Positions 7,594 through 16,965 of a DNA stretch of 38,889 nucleotides are shown here, in pieces. The translations under genes were made by a program, and so were the position numbers. The notes under the pieces are model-generated. The model worked only from the letters and a program-made list of their open reading frames with translations, had not been told where the DNA came from and ran no database searches. The stretch's first letter is position 1, and every line of letters starts with the position of its first letter. The stretch spans positions 1 to 38,889 of the forward strand of contig NZ_JAOAOP010000034.1 of NCBI RefSeq assembly GCF_030398335.1, written 5' to 3'. The stretch comes from Aquibium sp. A9E412. GTDB taxonomy: Bacteria > Pseudomonadota > Alphaproteobacteria > Rhizobiales > Rhizobiaceae.

Positions 7594-8313
7594 ATGAGCG
7601 CCAGCGACCTTCAACCGCAGATAGGGCTCGGCGAGCAGGCCTACAAGAAGATCAAGGACGACATCGTTTGGTGCCGGCTGCGCCCCGGCGACGAGGTCAG
7701 CGAGGCGAGGCTGTGTGAGCTCTACGGTTTCGGCAAGGCGCCGGTGCGGCAGGCGCTGTCACGGCTGGCGCAAGAGGCCTACGTCGTCTCGCAGCCGCGT
7801 CGCGGCCACGTCATCGCGCCGGTTACGCTGAAGACGGTGCGCGAGCTGTTCGAGCTGCGCAGCATCGTCGAGCCGGCCACGGCGGAGCTCGCCTGCGGCC
7901 GTGTCGACCGTGATCGGCTGGTGGCGCTCGACGCGCGCTGTGTGGAGGGCTACGTCCCCGGCGACGTGGCCAGCGAGGCGCGCTTTGTCGCCGCCAACAA
8001 CGCCTTCCATCTGGAGATTGCGCGGGCCGCCAACAACTCGCGGCTGACGGGGCTTCTTGCGCAGATCCTCGACGAGATGACACGGCTCCTGCATCTTGGT
8101 TATGTGCTGCGCGAGCGGCCGCATGCGACGCGTGCCGAGCACGAGGAGCTGATCGAGGCGCTTGTCGCCGGCGACCGCGCCGCCGCGCGCGCCTGCACGC
8201 TTGCCCACATCGAGAGCGTGCGCGGCATGGTGATGGACGGTATCGCCAAACATTCCAGCCTGAGCGAGGCGAATATCGCACCGATCGAAGCGGGCGCGCT
8301 GGAGCGGCCGTAG
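7594..8313 (+). CDS. GntR family transcriptional regulator (FadR subfamily, FCD domain)
   Basis: A 239-residue regulator with a winged-helix GntR domain at residues 12-78 (AYKKIKDDIVWCRLRPGDEV, then APVRQALSRLAQEAYV and the wing QPRRGHV). An all-helical FCD effector domain follows at about 83-215. The FCD part shows ELRSIVEPATAELA and histidines in FHLEIARAANN, RAEHEELI and LAHIESV, which in this family bind a metal that coordinates a carboxylate effector. I chose the ATG at 7594 because GGAAGGAG lies 12 bases upstream; an in-frame ATG at 7513 has no such site. A canonical RidA gene follows 100 bases downstream in the same direction, a possible target. Effector unknown. Confidence 0.9.
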   Translation: MSASDLQPQIGLGEQAYKKIKDDIVWCRLRPGDEVSEARLCELYGFGKAPVRQALSRLAQEAYVVSQPRRGHVIAPVTLKTVRELFELRSIVEPATAELACGRVDRDRLVALDARCVEGYVPGDVASEARFVAANNAFHLEIARAANNSRLTGLLAQILDEMTRLLHLGYVLRERPHATRAEHEELIEALVAGDRAAARACTLAHIESVRGMVMDGIAKHSSLSEANIAPIEAGALERP

Positions 8314-8413
8314 CCGCCGGCGTCCGGGCTTTGCCGTTCGCATGGCAATGCGGGCGGCCCGGCGGCGCGCGGCGCCGTCTTGTCGAACAGACGTGCCAAC
8401 CAAGGAGAAGGCC

Positions 8414-8791
8414 ATGACTCCCGTTTCCACTTCCGAGGCGCCGGCCGCCGTCGGCCCCTATTCGCAGGCCGTGCGCACCGGAAACCTGCTGTTCGTCTCG
8501 GGCCAGCTCCCGATCGACCCGGCGACCGGCGAGTTCGCCGCCCCCGACGCGGTCGGCCAGATGCGCCAGTGCATGGCGAACATCGCCGCGATCGCCCGTG
8601 AGGCCGGCACCGACATCTCGCGCACGGTCAAGACGACGATCCTGCTGACCGATCTCGGCGGTTTTGCCGCCATCAACGACGAATACGCCAAGGCCTTCAA
8701 GGAGCCGCATCCCGCGCGCGCCTGCTACGAGGTCTCCGCCCTGCCCAAGGGGGCGCAGGTCGAGGTCGAGGCGGTGATCGAGATCGCCTGA
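8414..8791 (+). CDS. ridA: RidA family protein (canonical 2-iminobutanoate/2-iminopropanoate deaminase type)
   Basis: A 125-residue Rid protein of the archetypal group. It has AAVGPYSQAVRTGNLLFVSGQLP at residues 11-33 (the GPYSQA signature), the substrate arginine R102 in HPARACYEVSALPKGAQVEVE and the C-terminal glutamates E118/E120. The family hydrolyses reactive enamine/imine products of PLP enzymes such as 2-aminoacrylate, protecting other PLP enzymes in the cytoplasm. The start at 8414 has AAGGAGAAGGCC before it; an upstream in-frame ATG at 8342 would add 24 Arg-rich residues and is unlikely. The gene ends just before a strong intrinsic terminator at 8817-8846. This is the second Rid protein in the window and differs clearly from the first in its N-terminus. 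Confidence 0.93.
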   Translation: MTPVSTSEAPAAVGPYSQAVRTGNLLFVSGQLPIDPATGEFAAPDAVGQMRQCMANIAAIAREAGTDISRTVKTTILLTDLGGFAAINDEYAKAFKEPHPARACYEVSALPKGAQVEVEAVIEIA

Positions 8792-8816
8792 CGCGCCGCG
8801 CGGGACCGCCGCAAGC

Positions 8817-8846
8817 GGGGACGCGCTCGGCGCGTCCCCCTTTTCC
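8817..8846 (+). terminator. Rho-independent terminator after ridA
   Basis: GGGGACGCGC (8817-8826) pairs perfectly with GCGCGTCCCC (8830-8839) around a TCG loop, followed by CTTTTCC. This is a 10-bp GC-rich stem with a short T-tract on the plus strand, so it ends transcription of the ridA gene 25 bases upstream. The T-tract faces only that way, so it would not efficiently stop the leftward pntB message. Confidence 0.85.
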
Positions 8847-8944
8847 TTGGAGCCGATCTGCTTGTCGCGGAAGCGCCGGACGGCTCCGACACATCGTCTC
8901 GTCGCGTTGCCCGACGGCGGCGAACCGGCTGCCGCCGCGCGACG

Positions 8945-10387
8945 TCAGCCGAGCCTGCCGAGAAGGTCGCCGATCGACTGCCGCGCGTCGCCGTAGAGCA
9001 TGCGCGTGTTGTCTTTGAAGAACAGCGGGTTCTCGATGCCGGAATAGCCGGTGCCCTGGCCGCGCTTGCTGACGATGACGCTGCGCGCCTTCCACACCTC
9101 CAGAACCGGCATGCCGGCGATCGGCGAGTTCGGATCGTCCTGCGCGGCCGGATTGACGATGTCGTTGGAGCCGATGACGATGACGACGTCGGTGTCGGCG
9201 AAGTCGTCGTTGATCTCGTCCATCTCCAGCACGATGTCGTAAGGCACTTTGGCCTCGGCCAGGAGCACGTTCATGTGGCCGGGCAGGCGGCCGGCGACCG
9301 GGTGGATGGCGAAGCGCACCGTCTTGCCGCGTGCGCGCAGCCGCTGCGTCAGGTCGGAGACGGCGTTCTGCGCCTGGGCGACGGCCATGCCGTAGCCGGG
9401 CACGATGACGACGCTGTCGGCGTCCTCGAGCTCGGCGGCCACCTCGTCGGCCGTGGTGGCGACCATCTCGCCGTCGATTGCGGCCTGCGGCCCGCTGCTG
9501 CCGCCGAAGCCGCCGAGGATGACGGAGACGAAGCCGCGATTCATCGCCTTGCACATGATGTAGCTGAGGATCGCGCCCGACGAGCCGACCAGTGCGCCGG
9601 TGACGATCAGCAGGTCGTTCGACAGGGTGAAGCCGATCGCCGCCGCCGCCCAGCCCGAATAGGAGTTGAGCATCGACACCACGACCGGCATGTCGGCGCC
9701 GCCGATGCCCATGATGAGGTGGTAGCCGATGAAGAAGGCGAGGACGGCGATGAGCACGAGCGGCAGCATGCCGCCGGCGACGAAGTACCAGATCGCCAGG
9801 CCGACACAGGCGGCCAGCGCGGCGGCGTTGAGCGCGTGGCCGCCGGGCAGCTTCGCCGGCTTGCCGTCGACCTTGCCGGCCAGCTTGCCGAACGCGACGA
9901 TCGAGCCGGTGAAGGTGACGGCGCCGATGAAGATGCCGAGCACGACCTCGATCTGCAGGAAGGCGATCTCGGGCGGCGTCTTGCCGGCCACCGTGGCGGC
10001 GAAGGCCGCGAGCCCGTCGAGCGCCGCGCCGGAGGTCCGCAGCGCCGCCACCCGCAGCCGCTCCATCTCGGCGTTGAGGCCGACGAAGACGGCCGCCAGG
10101 CCGACGAAGGAGTGCAGCGCGGCGACGAGCTGCGGCATCTGGGTCATCGCGACCCGGCGTGCGACGACGATGCCGACCACGGCGCCGGCGAGCATCATCG
10201 CCAGCATCAGGAGATGGTTGTCGATGCCCGGTCCGAGCGCGGTGAAGAGCACGGCGAGCGCCATGCCGACGATGCCGTACCAGACCGCGCGCTTGGCGCT
10301 TTCCTGATCCTTGAGGCCGCCGAGGGAAAGGACGAAGAGAACGCCGGCTGCCACCGCGGCGGCGGTCACCAGTTGCTGATTGAGCAT
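8945..10387 (-). CDS. pntB: NAD(P) transhydrogenase subunit beta, proton-translocating
   Basis: A 480-residue PntB. The N-terminal two-thirds is membrane domain II, with about eight or nine hydrophobic segments (for example [17 protein letters not shown] and [20 protein letters not shown]). The C-terminal domain III binds NADP(H), with [14 protein letters not shown], the [22 protein letters not shown] stretch, [13 protein letters not shown] and EVWKA. With PntA it couples proton entry to hydride transfer from NADH to NADP+ in the inner membrane. It lies 17 bases after pntA. The unusual point is the context: pntAB directly follow a complete F420 biosynthesis set that includes NADPH:F420 reductase, so this copy is well placed to supply NADPH for F420 reduction. 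The length is close to the family norm (about 460). Confidence 0.96.
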   Translation of the reverse strand: MLNQQLVTAAAVAAGVLFVLSLGGLKDQESAKRAVWYGIVGMALAVLFTALGPGIDNHLLMLAMMLAGAVVGIVVARRVAMTQMPQLVAALHSFVGLAAVFVGLNAEMERLRVAALRTSGAALDGLAAFAATVAGKTPPEIAFLQIEVVLGIFIGAVTFTGSIVAFGKLAGKVDGKPAKLPGGHALNAAALAACVGLAIWYFVAGGMLPLVLIAVLAFFIGYHLIMGIGGADMPVVVSMLNSYSGWAAAAIGFTLSNDLLIVTGALVGSSGAILSYIMCKAMNRGFVSVILGGFGGSSGPQAAIDGEMVATTADEVAAELEDADSVVIVPGYGMAVAQAQNAVSDLTQRLRARGKTVRFAIHPVAGRLPGHMNVLLAEAKVPYDIVLEMDEINDDFADTDVVIVIGSNDIVNPAAQDDPNSPIAGMPVLEVWKARSVIVSKRGQGTGYSGIENPLFFKDNTRMLYGDARQSIGDLLGRLG

Positions 10388-10404
10388 GAAAGGGTCCCTT
10401 CCGG

Positions 10405-11979
10405 TCAGGATTTGCGGAACATCGCCAGCATGCGGCGCGTCACCAGGAAGCCGCCGACGACGTTGATCGTCGCCACCAGAACCGAGACCGCGGCCAGCGC
10501 AGTGACCAGCCAGTGGCCGGACCCGATCTGCAGCAGCGCGCCGAGCACGATGATGCCGGAGATCGCGTTGGTGACGGCCATCAGCGGCGTGTGCAGCGCA
10601 TGGTTGACGCTCCAGATCACCTGGAAGCCGACGAAACAGGCCAGCACGAAGACGATGAAGTGCTGCAAGAAGGAGGCCGGCGCGAAGACGCCGATCAGCG
10701 CCATCAGCGCCGCACCGGCCGCCAGCAGGCCGACCTGCATGCGCGTCTGCCGCCGCGCGGCCGCCTGTTCGGTGGCCTGTCGCTCCGCCGCGCTCGGCTG
10801 CGTCTCGCGTGGCCTGGGCTTCTGCGCGGCGATCGCCTTCACCTTGGGCGGCGGCGGCGGGAAGGTGACGGCGCCGGCATGGGCGATCGTCGCGCCGCGG
10901 ATGACGTCGTCCTCCATGTCGTGCACGATCCGGCCGTCCTTGCCCGGCGTCAGGTCGGCGATCAGATGGCAGACGTTGCGCGCGTAGAGCGCCGAGGCCT
11001 GTGTGGCCATGCGCGAGGGGAAGTCGGTGTAGCCGATGACGACGACGCCGTTGTCGGTGACGATCCGCGCGTCGGGAACCGTCAGCTTGCAGTTTCCGCC
11101 GCGCTCGGCCGCCAAATCAACGATGACGGAGCCGGGCTTCATCGCCCGCACCATGTCCTCAGTCCACAGCTCCGGCGCTTCGCGGTTGGGGATCAGCGCG
11201 GTGGTGATGACGATGTCGACCTGCGGCGCCAGCTCGCGGAAGCGGGCGAGCTGGGCGGCGCGGAACTCGGGCGAGGAGGGCTTGGCGTAGCCGCCGGTTT
11301 CCGCGCCGTCCGCCTGGTCTTCCTCGAAGTCGAGATAAACGAACTCCGCACCCATCGATTCGACCTGCTCGGCGACCTCCGGCCGCACGTCGAAGGCGAG
11401 TGTGACGGCGCCGAGCGACGTCGCGGTGCCGATCGCGGCGAGCCCGGCGACGCCGGCGCCGACGACCAGCACCTGGGCCGGCGGCACCTTGCCGGCGGCC
11501 GTTACCTGGCCGGTGAAGAAGCGGCCGAAATTGCCGCCGGCCTCGATGACGGCGCGGTAGCCGGCGATGTTGGCCATCGACGACAGCGCGTCCATCTTCT
11601 GCGCCCGGCTGATGCGCGGCACCATGTCCATGGCGACGACGGTCGCGCCGCGCCCAGCAGCGCGCGCCATCAGCGCCTCGTTGGCGGCCGGATGGAAGAA
11701 GCCGACGAGCAGCTTGTCCTTGTCCAGGCGGTCGACCTCGGCTTCGCTTGGCGGCCGCACCTTGGCGATGACGTCGGCCCAGGCCCACACGGCCTCTGGC
11801 GCGGGCAGGATCTCGACGCCAGCGTCGCGGTAGGCGTCGTCGGTGAAGCCGGCCTTCTCGCCGGCGCCGCTCTCGATGGCGCAGTCGTGGCCGAGTTTGC
11901 GAAGCAGCGCGGCGCTTTCGGGGGTCATGGCGACCCGCGCCTCGCCCTCCAGGGTTTCCCTGGGCGTTGCGATCTTCAC
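10405..11979 (-). CDS. pntA: NAD(P) transhydrogenase subunit alpha, single-chain PntA
   Basis: A 524-residue PntA. The soluble NAD(H)-binding domain I begins with KIATPRET and carries [20 protein letters not shown] (126-145) and the Rossmann loop GAGVAG (174-179). The C-terminal 110 residues hold four hydrophobic segments. It is therefore the E. coli-like single chain (about 510 residues), whereas many alphaproteobacteria split this subunit into two genes. I chose GTG at 11979 because GAGGGG lies 8 bases upstream and the protein then starts exactly at the family N-terminus; the frame is open upstream but that part is Arg/Ser-rich and not PntA-like. It is separated from fbiC by 100 bases on the same strand, so it is either in the same operon or has its own promoter there. 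Confidence 0.95.
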   Translation of the reverse strand: MKIATPRETLEGEARVAMTPESAALLRKLGHDCAIESGAGEKAGFTDDAYRDAGVEILPAPEAVWAWADVIAKVRPPSEAEVDRLDKDKLLVGFFHPAANEALMARAAGRGATVVAMDMVPRISRAQKMDALSSMANIAGYRAVIEAGGNFGRFFTGQVTAAGKVPPAQVLVVGAGVAGLAAIGTATSLGAVTLAFDVRPEVAEQVESMGAEFVYLDFEEDQADGAETGGYAKPSSPEFRAAQLARFRELAPQVDIVITTALIPNREAPELWTEDMVRAMKPGSVIVDLAAERGGNCKLTVPDARIVTDNGVVVIGYTDFPSRMATQASALYARNVCHLIADLTPGKDGRIVHDMEDDVIRGATIAHAGAVTFPPPPPKVKAIAAQKPRPRETQPSAAERQATEQAAARRQTRMQVGLLAAGAALMALIGVFAPASFLQHFIVFVLACFVGFQVIWSVNHALHTPLMAVTNAISGIIVLGALLQIGSGHWLVTALAAVSVLVATINVVGGFLVTRRMLAMFRKS

Positions 11980-12079
11980 TGTGTGATCCCCTCGTGTTGA
12001 TTGCGCGGTCGTGGGCGAGCCGTTCCGCCTTTCATCGAAGCGCGGATCGGCTCGAACTTGTCCTCTTGACGCGGTCGCG

Positions 12080-14533
12080 CTAGCCGGTGGCCGTCTCGGC
12101 GAGGGCGTGCCGGCTGCCCGTGCGCGCCCGCTTGAGCGCCGGCGCCTGGATTCGTTCGGCGAGCGGCGGCGCCTGGTGGGAGCGCCGCGTTTGCACGGCC
12201 GGCGGGGTGCCGTAGAGCGTCGTGCGCTGGCGCGGGATGCGTCCGGCGCGACGGATCGCCGCCTCCATGCGCTGCGGCGCGTATTCCTGACCATGCTCGG
12301 TGCCGGCCGCGCGGCTGATCGATTCGTCCATCAGAACGCCGCCCAGATCGTTGGCGCCGGCCGCCAGCGCAGCGGCGATGCCGGCCTCGCCCATCTTCAC
12401 CCACGAGACCTGGATGTTGGGAATGACCGGGTTGAGGGCGAGGCGGGCCACCGCGTGCATCAGCACCGCCTCGCGGAAGCTCGGCCCCTGGCGCGCCTCG
12501 CCCTTGAGATAGATCGGCGCTTCCATGTGCACGAAGGGCAGCGGCACGAACTCGGTGAAGCCGCCGGTGCGCTCCTGCGCGGCGCGGATGCGCGTCAGGT
12601 GGCGCGCCCAGTGCGCATAGCCCTCGACATGGCCGAACATGATGGTTGCGGTGGTGCGCAGGCCGGCCCGGTGCGCCGCCTCGACGACCTCGAACCACGC
12701 CGCCGTCGACAGCTTCTCGGCGCACAGCGTCGCGCGGATCTCGTCGTCGAGGATCTCGGCCGCCGTGCCCGGCAGGCTGCCGAGACCGGCCTCCTTCAGC
12801 CGCTGCAGGAAGTCGGCGACGGGAAGGCCGAGCGTGTCGGCGCCGTGCCGCACCTCGAGCGGCGAGAAGGCGTGCACGTGGATGTCGGGCACGGCGCGCT
12901 TCGCAGTTCGGCAGATCTCCAGATAGGTCTCGCCGGTGTAGTCGGGGTGGATGCCGCCCTGCATGCAGACCTCGACGCCGCCGCGCTGCCACGCCTCGTC
13001 GACGCGCCGCGCGATCTCGGACAGCTCTAGGTCGTAGGGCCGGCCGCGCAGATGTTCGGCGGTGCGGCCCTTCGAGAAGGCGCAGAAGCGGCAGCCATAG
13101 CCGCACACATTGGTGTAGTTGATGTTGCGCGTGACGACGTAGCCGACCGTGTCGCCGACGCGTTCGCGGCGCACCGCGTCGGCCGCCGCCACGACGGCTT
13201 CCCGCGCGCTGCCGCGCGCCTCGAAGAGCGCCGTGATCTCGCCTTCGCTGAGCGCGCGGCCGGCCGCGGCCCGGTCGATGGTGCGGCCGATGGCGGCCTG
13301 CGGCCCGGCGACGGCGGCCGCCTGCGGGAAGGGGTGCGCATGCTGCTCGCGGCCGACGCGCCAGCCGCTCTCATGCGCGTGGCCGGAGCCGTCCTGCCGG
13401 CGCAGCGCCGCCATGCGCGGTTCCGGCGCCAGCCAGCGCGCCGCGTCGGCCAGCCAGTCGGGATAGACGGCGAGGCGCGGCACCAGCGTCCGCCCGGCGT
13501 TAGCGGTCTCGTCGGCCAGCCGCTGCAGCTCCGGCCACGGCGCCTCCGGGTTGACGTGGTCGGGCGTGACCGGCGAGACGCCGCCCCAGTCGTCGATGCC
13601 GGCGCCGATCAGCGCGCCGAGATCCTGGGCGCGCAGGTTGGGCGGCGACTGGATGGCCGTCTCGCGGCCGAAGATCAGCCGGGCGACGGCGATCGTCCAC
13701 ACTTGGTCCGCAAGTCCCGGCTCGGCGGCGTCGGCCATCCTGGTGCCGGGCTTGGCGCGGAAATTCTGGACGATGATCTCCTGGATGTGACCATGGCGCC
13801 GGTGCAGCGCGCGCAGGGCCAGAAGCGCCTCGATGCGCTCGCGGCGCGTCTCGCCGATGCCGATCAGGATGCCGCTGGTGAAGGGCACGGCGGCGCGACC
13901 GGCCGCCTCGATCATCGCCAGGCGCACCGCCGGCTGCTTGTCGGGCGAGCCGAAATGCGGCCCGCCGCGTTGGCTCAGCCGCTCGGCCGCCGTCTCCAGC
14001 ATGATGCCCTGCGAGACCGAGACCGCGCGCAGGTCACGGATTTCCGCCTCGCTCATCACGCCGGCATTGATGTGCGGCAGCAGCCCGGTCTCGCGCAGAA
14101 CCATGCCGGCCATCGCCTGCAGGTAGTCGGCCGTCGTGGCATGGCCGAGCGCCTTCAGTTCCTCGCGGGCGACGGCGTAGCGCAGCTCCGGCTTGTCGCC
14201 GAGCGTGAACAGCGCCTCGTCGCAGCCGGCCGCGACGCCCCGGCGGGCGATCTCCAGCACGGCGTCGGGCTTCAGGAAGGCTTCGCGGCAGTTGCGCGGC
14301 GCCTGGGCGAAGGTGCAGTAATGGCAGACGTCGCGGCAAAGCTGCGTCAGCGGGATGAACACCTTCCGCGAGACGGTGACGCGGTCGCCGGCACGCGCGT
14401 CGCGCACCGTACCGGCCGCACGGGTGAGCGCCGGCAGGTCGTCGCAGCCCGCCAGCAGCAGCGCCTCCTCGTCAGTGAGGCTCCCGCCATTGATGAGTCG
14501 GTCGGTCCAGGGCGCGATCGGCGGTATGCTCAT
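12080..14533 (-). CDS. fbiC: Fused FO synthase (CofG-CofH), 5-deazaflavin precursor synthesis
   Basis: An 817-residue protein joining both halves of FO synthase. The first radical-SAM half (CofG, about 1-375) has C66, C70 and C73 in CRDVCHYC. The second half (CofH, about 415-790) has C477, C481 and C484 in CGYGCRFC, each a CxxxCxxC iron-sulfur site. Together they join tyrosine to the ribityl-diaminouracil of riboflavin synthesis and close the ring to give FO, the deazaflavin core of coenzyme F420. The fused order CofG-CofH matches actinobacterial FbiC; archaea use two proteins. The start at 14533 follows GGGAGC and gives [11 protein letters not shown]; its first 62 bases overlap the end of cofC. 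The open frame further upstream lies inside cofC and is a shadow. Confidence 0.97.
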   Translation of the reverse strand: MSIPPIAPWTDRLINGGSLTDEEALLLAGCDDLPALTRAAGTVRDARAGDRVTVSRKVFIPLTQLCRDVCHYCTFAQAPRNCREAFLKPDAVLEIARRGVAAGCDEALFTLGDKPELRYAVAREELKALGHATTADYLQAMAGMVLRETGLLPHINAGVMSEAEIRDLRAVSVSQGIMLETAAERLSQRGGPHFGSPDKQPAVRLAMIEAAGRAAVPFTSGILIGIGETRRERIEALLALRALHRRHGHIQEIIVQNFRAKPGTRMADAAEPGLADQVWTIAVARLIFGRETAIQSPPNLRAQDLGALIGAGIDDWGGVSPVTPDHVNPEAPWPELQRLADETANAGRTLVPRLAVYPDWLADAARWLAPEPRMAALRRQDGSGHAHESGWRVGREQHAHPFPQAAAVAGPQAAIGRTIDRAAAGRALSEGEITALFEARGSAREAVVAAADAVRRERVGDTVGYVVTRNINYTNVCGYGCRFCAFSKGRTAEHLRGRPYDLELSEIARRVDEAWQRGGVEVCMQGGIHPDYTGETYLEICRTAKRAVPDIHVHAFSPLEVRHGADTLGLPVADFLQRLKEAGLGSLPGTAAEILDDEIRATLCAEKLSTAAWFEVVEAAHRAGLRTTATIMFGHVEGYAHWARHLTRIRAAQERTGGFTEFVPLPFVHMEAPIYLKGEARQGPSFREAVLMHAVARLALNPVIPNIQVSWVKMGEAGIAAALAAGANDLGGVLMDESISRAAGTEHGQEYAPQRMEAAIRRAGRIPRQRTTLYGTPPAVQTRRSHQAPPLAERIQAPALKRARTGSRHALAETATG

Positions 14534-15221
14534 CGGACAAGCTCCCGTGTTGGATGGGGTGTGCCGGGCGCTCGGCGAGCGCCGCGGCAAGCGCGCGGCT
14601 ACGTCGGCCGTGCGGGGTGCAGGGCTGCCGGCCGAGGCGCGCGAGGTCGGCCGGCGCGTCGATGTCGAAGGCGAAGGAGGCGAGCGGCATGGCACGCGGC
14701 GGCAGCGCCTCGCGGTCGGCGGCCAGGTGGCGGCGGAAGCTGCCCGGCCCGAACCGGAAGCGCGGCACCGCCGCACGGGCAAAAACGAGGCCGTTGGTGC
14801 CTTCGCCGGCATGGTCGGGGACCACGGCCCGGCGGCCCGACCGCGCAACGGCGGCGAAGGCCTGGTCGAGCTCGGTGCCGTCGGCCAGCGGCAGATCGCC
14901 CGGCAGCACGGCGATCAGCCTGGCGCCGTGATCACGCAGGGCTTCGGCGCCATGCGCCAGCGCGGCGTTGAGGCCGATAGCGGAGGCCGGTTCCTGGATG
15001 AACAGGTGGCCGGCGCGCCGCGCCAGCTCCGCGGTCGCCACGTCCGGCCCGCACAGCGCGACGCCGGCAAGCAGCGCGGAGCGCTCCAGCCCGTCGATGA
15101 GATCGAGCAGCATGGCGCGCTGCAACGCGGTGCGCTCGACCGGCGAGAGCACCGGCGACAGCCGCGACTTGGCGCCGGCGCGGTCCTTCACCGGAACCAG
15201 AACCCAGGCGCCGCGGATCAT
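14472..15221 (-). CDS. cofC: 2-phospho-L-lactate (or related) guanylyltransferase CofC
   Basis: A 249-residue nucleotidyltransferase of the CofC/FbiD family. The N-terminus carries the nucleotide-binding signature VPVKDRAGAKSRLSP (residues 9-23), and VLPGDLPLADGTEL provides the metal-binding acidic loop. It activates a three-carbon phospho-acid with GTP for transfer to FO. Depending on the organism the acid is 2-phospholactate, phosphoenolpyruvate or 3-phosphoglycerate, and I cannot tell which here. The ATG at 15221 overlaps the end of cofD by 4 bases (ATGA). Its C-terminal 20 or so residues are encoded in sequence that also encodes the start of fbiC in another frame, a 62-base overlap. The tail ([20 protein letters not shown]) looks unconserved, as if the gene had run on into its neighbour. 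Confidence 0.93.
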   Translation of the reverse strand: MIRGAWVLVPVKDRAGAKSRLSPVLSPVERTALQRAMLLDLIDGLERSALLAGVALCGPDVATAELARRAGHLFIQEPASAIGLNAALAHGAEALRDHGARLIAVLPGDLPLADGTELDQAFAAVARSGRRAVVPDHAGEGTNGLVFARAAVPRFRFGPGSFRRHLAADREALPPRAMPLASFAFDIDAPADLARLGRQPCTPHGRRSRALAAALAERPAHPIQHGSLSDEHTADRALDRPTHQWREPH

Positions 15222-16189
15222 CGGGCGTCTCCGGCGGCATGGTCGCGTGCGGCCGCGAGCACCCGCTGCGCCAGGGCGATGCGGTCGTCGAGGCTTTGCA
15301 TCAGCGTCGGCGCGAACACCGTCGCCGGTCCCGCGACCGTGACTGCGCTGTCGGTCTCGTCGGCGATCAGAACGTTGAGGAAATCGTCGTAGTGATCGGC
15401 GATCGCCTGCAGCGAGACGGCGAGGCCGAGCTCGCCCATCAGCTTGGCGAGCGGGCCCTTGACCGCGGCGCCGCCGATCAGCGGCGCGACGGCGACGACC
15501 GGTGCGGCCGCCGCTCGGAGGGCTTCGCGGATGCCGGGCACGGCGAGCATCGGGTCGATGGACAGCCACGGATTGGACGGGCAGATGACGATGGCCTCGA
15601 GCGCCGGATCGGTGAGTGCGGCAAGCGCCTCGGGCGCCGGGCGCGCGGTCGCCGCACCCTCGAAGGCGAGGGCGGCGACGCGCGGCTGCCAGCGCCGGGC
15701 GACGAAATACTGCTGGAAGGCAAGGCGGCCTTCGTCGGTGTCCAGGACGGTCGCGATGCGGTCGTCGCTGGCCGGCAGGATGGTGCAGCCGACACCGAGC
15801 GCGCGGGCGATCTCGCCGGTCACCGTGGTCAGCCGGGCGCCCTCGGCCAGGCGCTGGGTGCGCACCGCCTTGGTGGCCAGGTCGGTATCGCCGAGCGCGA
15901 ACCAGTCGGGTCCGCCGAGCGCGCGCACCGCCGCCATGAAGCGCCAGCTCTCGCCGTCGCGGCCCCAGCCTGTCTCGGCGTTGGCGCGGCCGGCCAGCGT
16001 GTAGGTCACGGTGTCGATGTCGGGGCTCACATGCAGGCCGAGATGCTGGAAGTCGTCGCCGGTGTTGACCAGCATCGTCAGCCTGTCCGCCGGCACCACG
16101 CGCGCCAGGCCGAGCGCCAGCTTGGCACCGCCGATGCCGCCGCACAGCGCGACGACGCGGCCGTCGCGGCGACGTCCGTCGCCGCTCAC
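15218..16189 (-). CDS. cofD: 2-phospho-L-lactate transferase CofD
   Basis: A 323-residue CofD/FbiA enzyme that transfers the phospholactyl-type group from the CofC product to FO, giving F420-0 or its dehydro form. The phosphate-binding start ALCGGIGGAKLALGLA (residues 14-29), LVNTGDDFQHLGLHVSPDIDTV (40-61), ETGWGRDGESW and CPSNPWLSIDPML are all family signatures. It overlaps cofE by 4 bases upstream and cofC by 4 bases downstream, a translationally coupled chain. The first 10 residues (MSGDGRRRDG) are variable and the Rossmann core starts right after. Function and pathway are secure; the exact donor depends on CofC. Confidence 0.97.
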   Translation of the reverse strand: MSGDGRRRDGRVVALCGGIGGAKLALGLARVVPADRLTMLVNTGDDFQHLGLHVSPDIDTVTYTLAGRANAETGWGRDGESWRFMAAVRALGGPDWFALGDTDLATKAVRTQRLAEGARLTTVTGEIARALGVGCTILPASDDRIATVLDTDEGRLAFQQYFVARRWQPRVAALAFEGAATARPAPEALAALTDPALEAIVICPSNPWLSIDPMLAVPGIREALRAAAAPVVAVAPLIGGAAVKGPLAKLMGELGLAVSLQAIADHYDDFLNVLIADETDSAVTVAGPATVFAPTLMQSLDDRIALAQRVLAAARDHAAGDAR

Positions 16190-16965
16190 CGGAAGAGATC
16201 CTGTTCGGCCTGGCGCAGGCCGTCGCGGATCGTCCGCTCACCGGGCTGCCAGGCGAGGCCGCGCACGATCGCCGCCGGCACGCCTTCCGCGCCTTCGCCC
16301 ATCGCCAGGCCGGCGGCCGCGGCGACGGCATCGGCGAAGCCGGTCTCGGTGACCTGCATGGCGCGGCCGAACAGGTCGGCCTCGCCGCGCCGGTCGATCA
16401 CCGCCGGTACCTGCGCGATACCGAGCGCGACGCCGGTGGTGCCGACGCGCCAGGGGCGGCCGAAGCTGTCGGAGACGATGACGCCGAGGCGCCCGACGTC
16501 GGGCGGGCATAGCCGCGTCCTGAGGGCGCGGGCCGAGCCGTCCGGGTCGGCCGGCAGCAGCAGGATCGTCTCGTCGTCGCCGCCGCGTGCGGCGACGTTG
16601 GACTGGTCGATGCCGGCATTGGCCATGATGTGGCCGAGCCGGTGCTCGACGATCAGAACGTTGGGCACGGCGCGGATGACGCTGCGGCTTTCCGACAGCA
16701 CCGCTTCGACCAGCCGCGGGTCCTTGTGCACCGTCGCGGCAAGTGCCTGCGCGCGCGGCGAGGGCGCGAAGTCGGCCAGCCGGCGCTGCCGCCCCTCCGC
16801 CTTGCTGACCACCTTCTGGGCGACGACGAGGATGTCGCCGTCCTCGACGCCGAGACCGGCGCGCGCCATCGCCGCCGCCAGTTCGGCGGCCAGGTCGCTG
16901 TCCGGCCCGATCATCGGCAGGCCGCAGACGGGCAGCAGTTGCAGCGACGGCGCGGCGGAGGTCAT
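16186..16965 (-). CDS. cofE: Coenzyme F420-0:L-glutamate ligase CofE, stand-alone
   Basis: A 259-residue CofE that adds the glutamate tail to F420-0 using GTP. Signatures include ILVVAQKVVSKAEGR (45-59), IMANAGIDQSN and VIVSDSFGRPWRVGTTGVALG. It has the archaeal-type single-domain length; actinobacterial FbiB (about 450 residues) carries an extra C-terminal nitroreductase-like domain that reduces dehydro-F420-0, and that domain is absent here. No other nitroreductase gene lies in the window. It overlaps npdG upstream and cofD downstream by 4 bases each. The number of glutamates it adds cannot be predicted. Confidence 0.96.
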   Translation of the reverse strand: MTSAAPSLQLLPVCGLPMIGPDSDLAAELAAAMARAGLGVEDGDILVVAQKVVSKAEGRQRRLADFAPSPRAQALAATVHKDPRLVEAVLSESRSVIRAVPNVLIVEHRLGHIMANAGIDQSNVAARGGDDETILLLPADPDGSARALRTRLCPPDVGRLGVIVSDSFGRPWRVGTTGVALGIAQVPAVIDRRGEADLFGRAMQVTETGFADAVAAAAGLAMGEGAEGVPAAIVRGLAWQPGERTIRDGLRQAEQDLFR

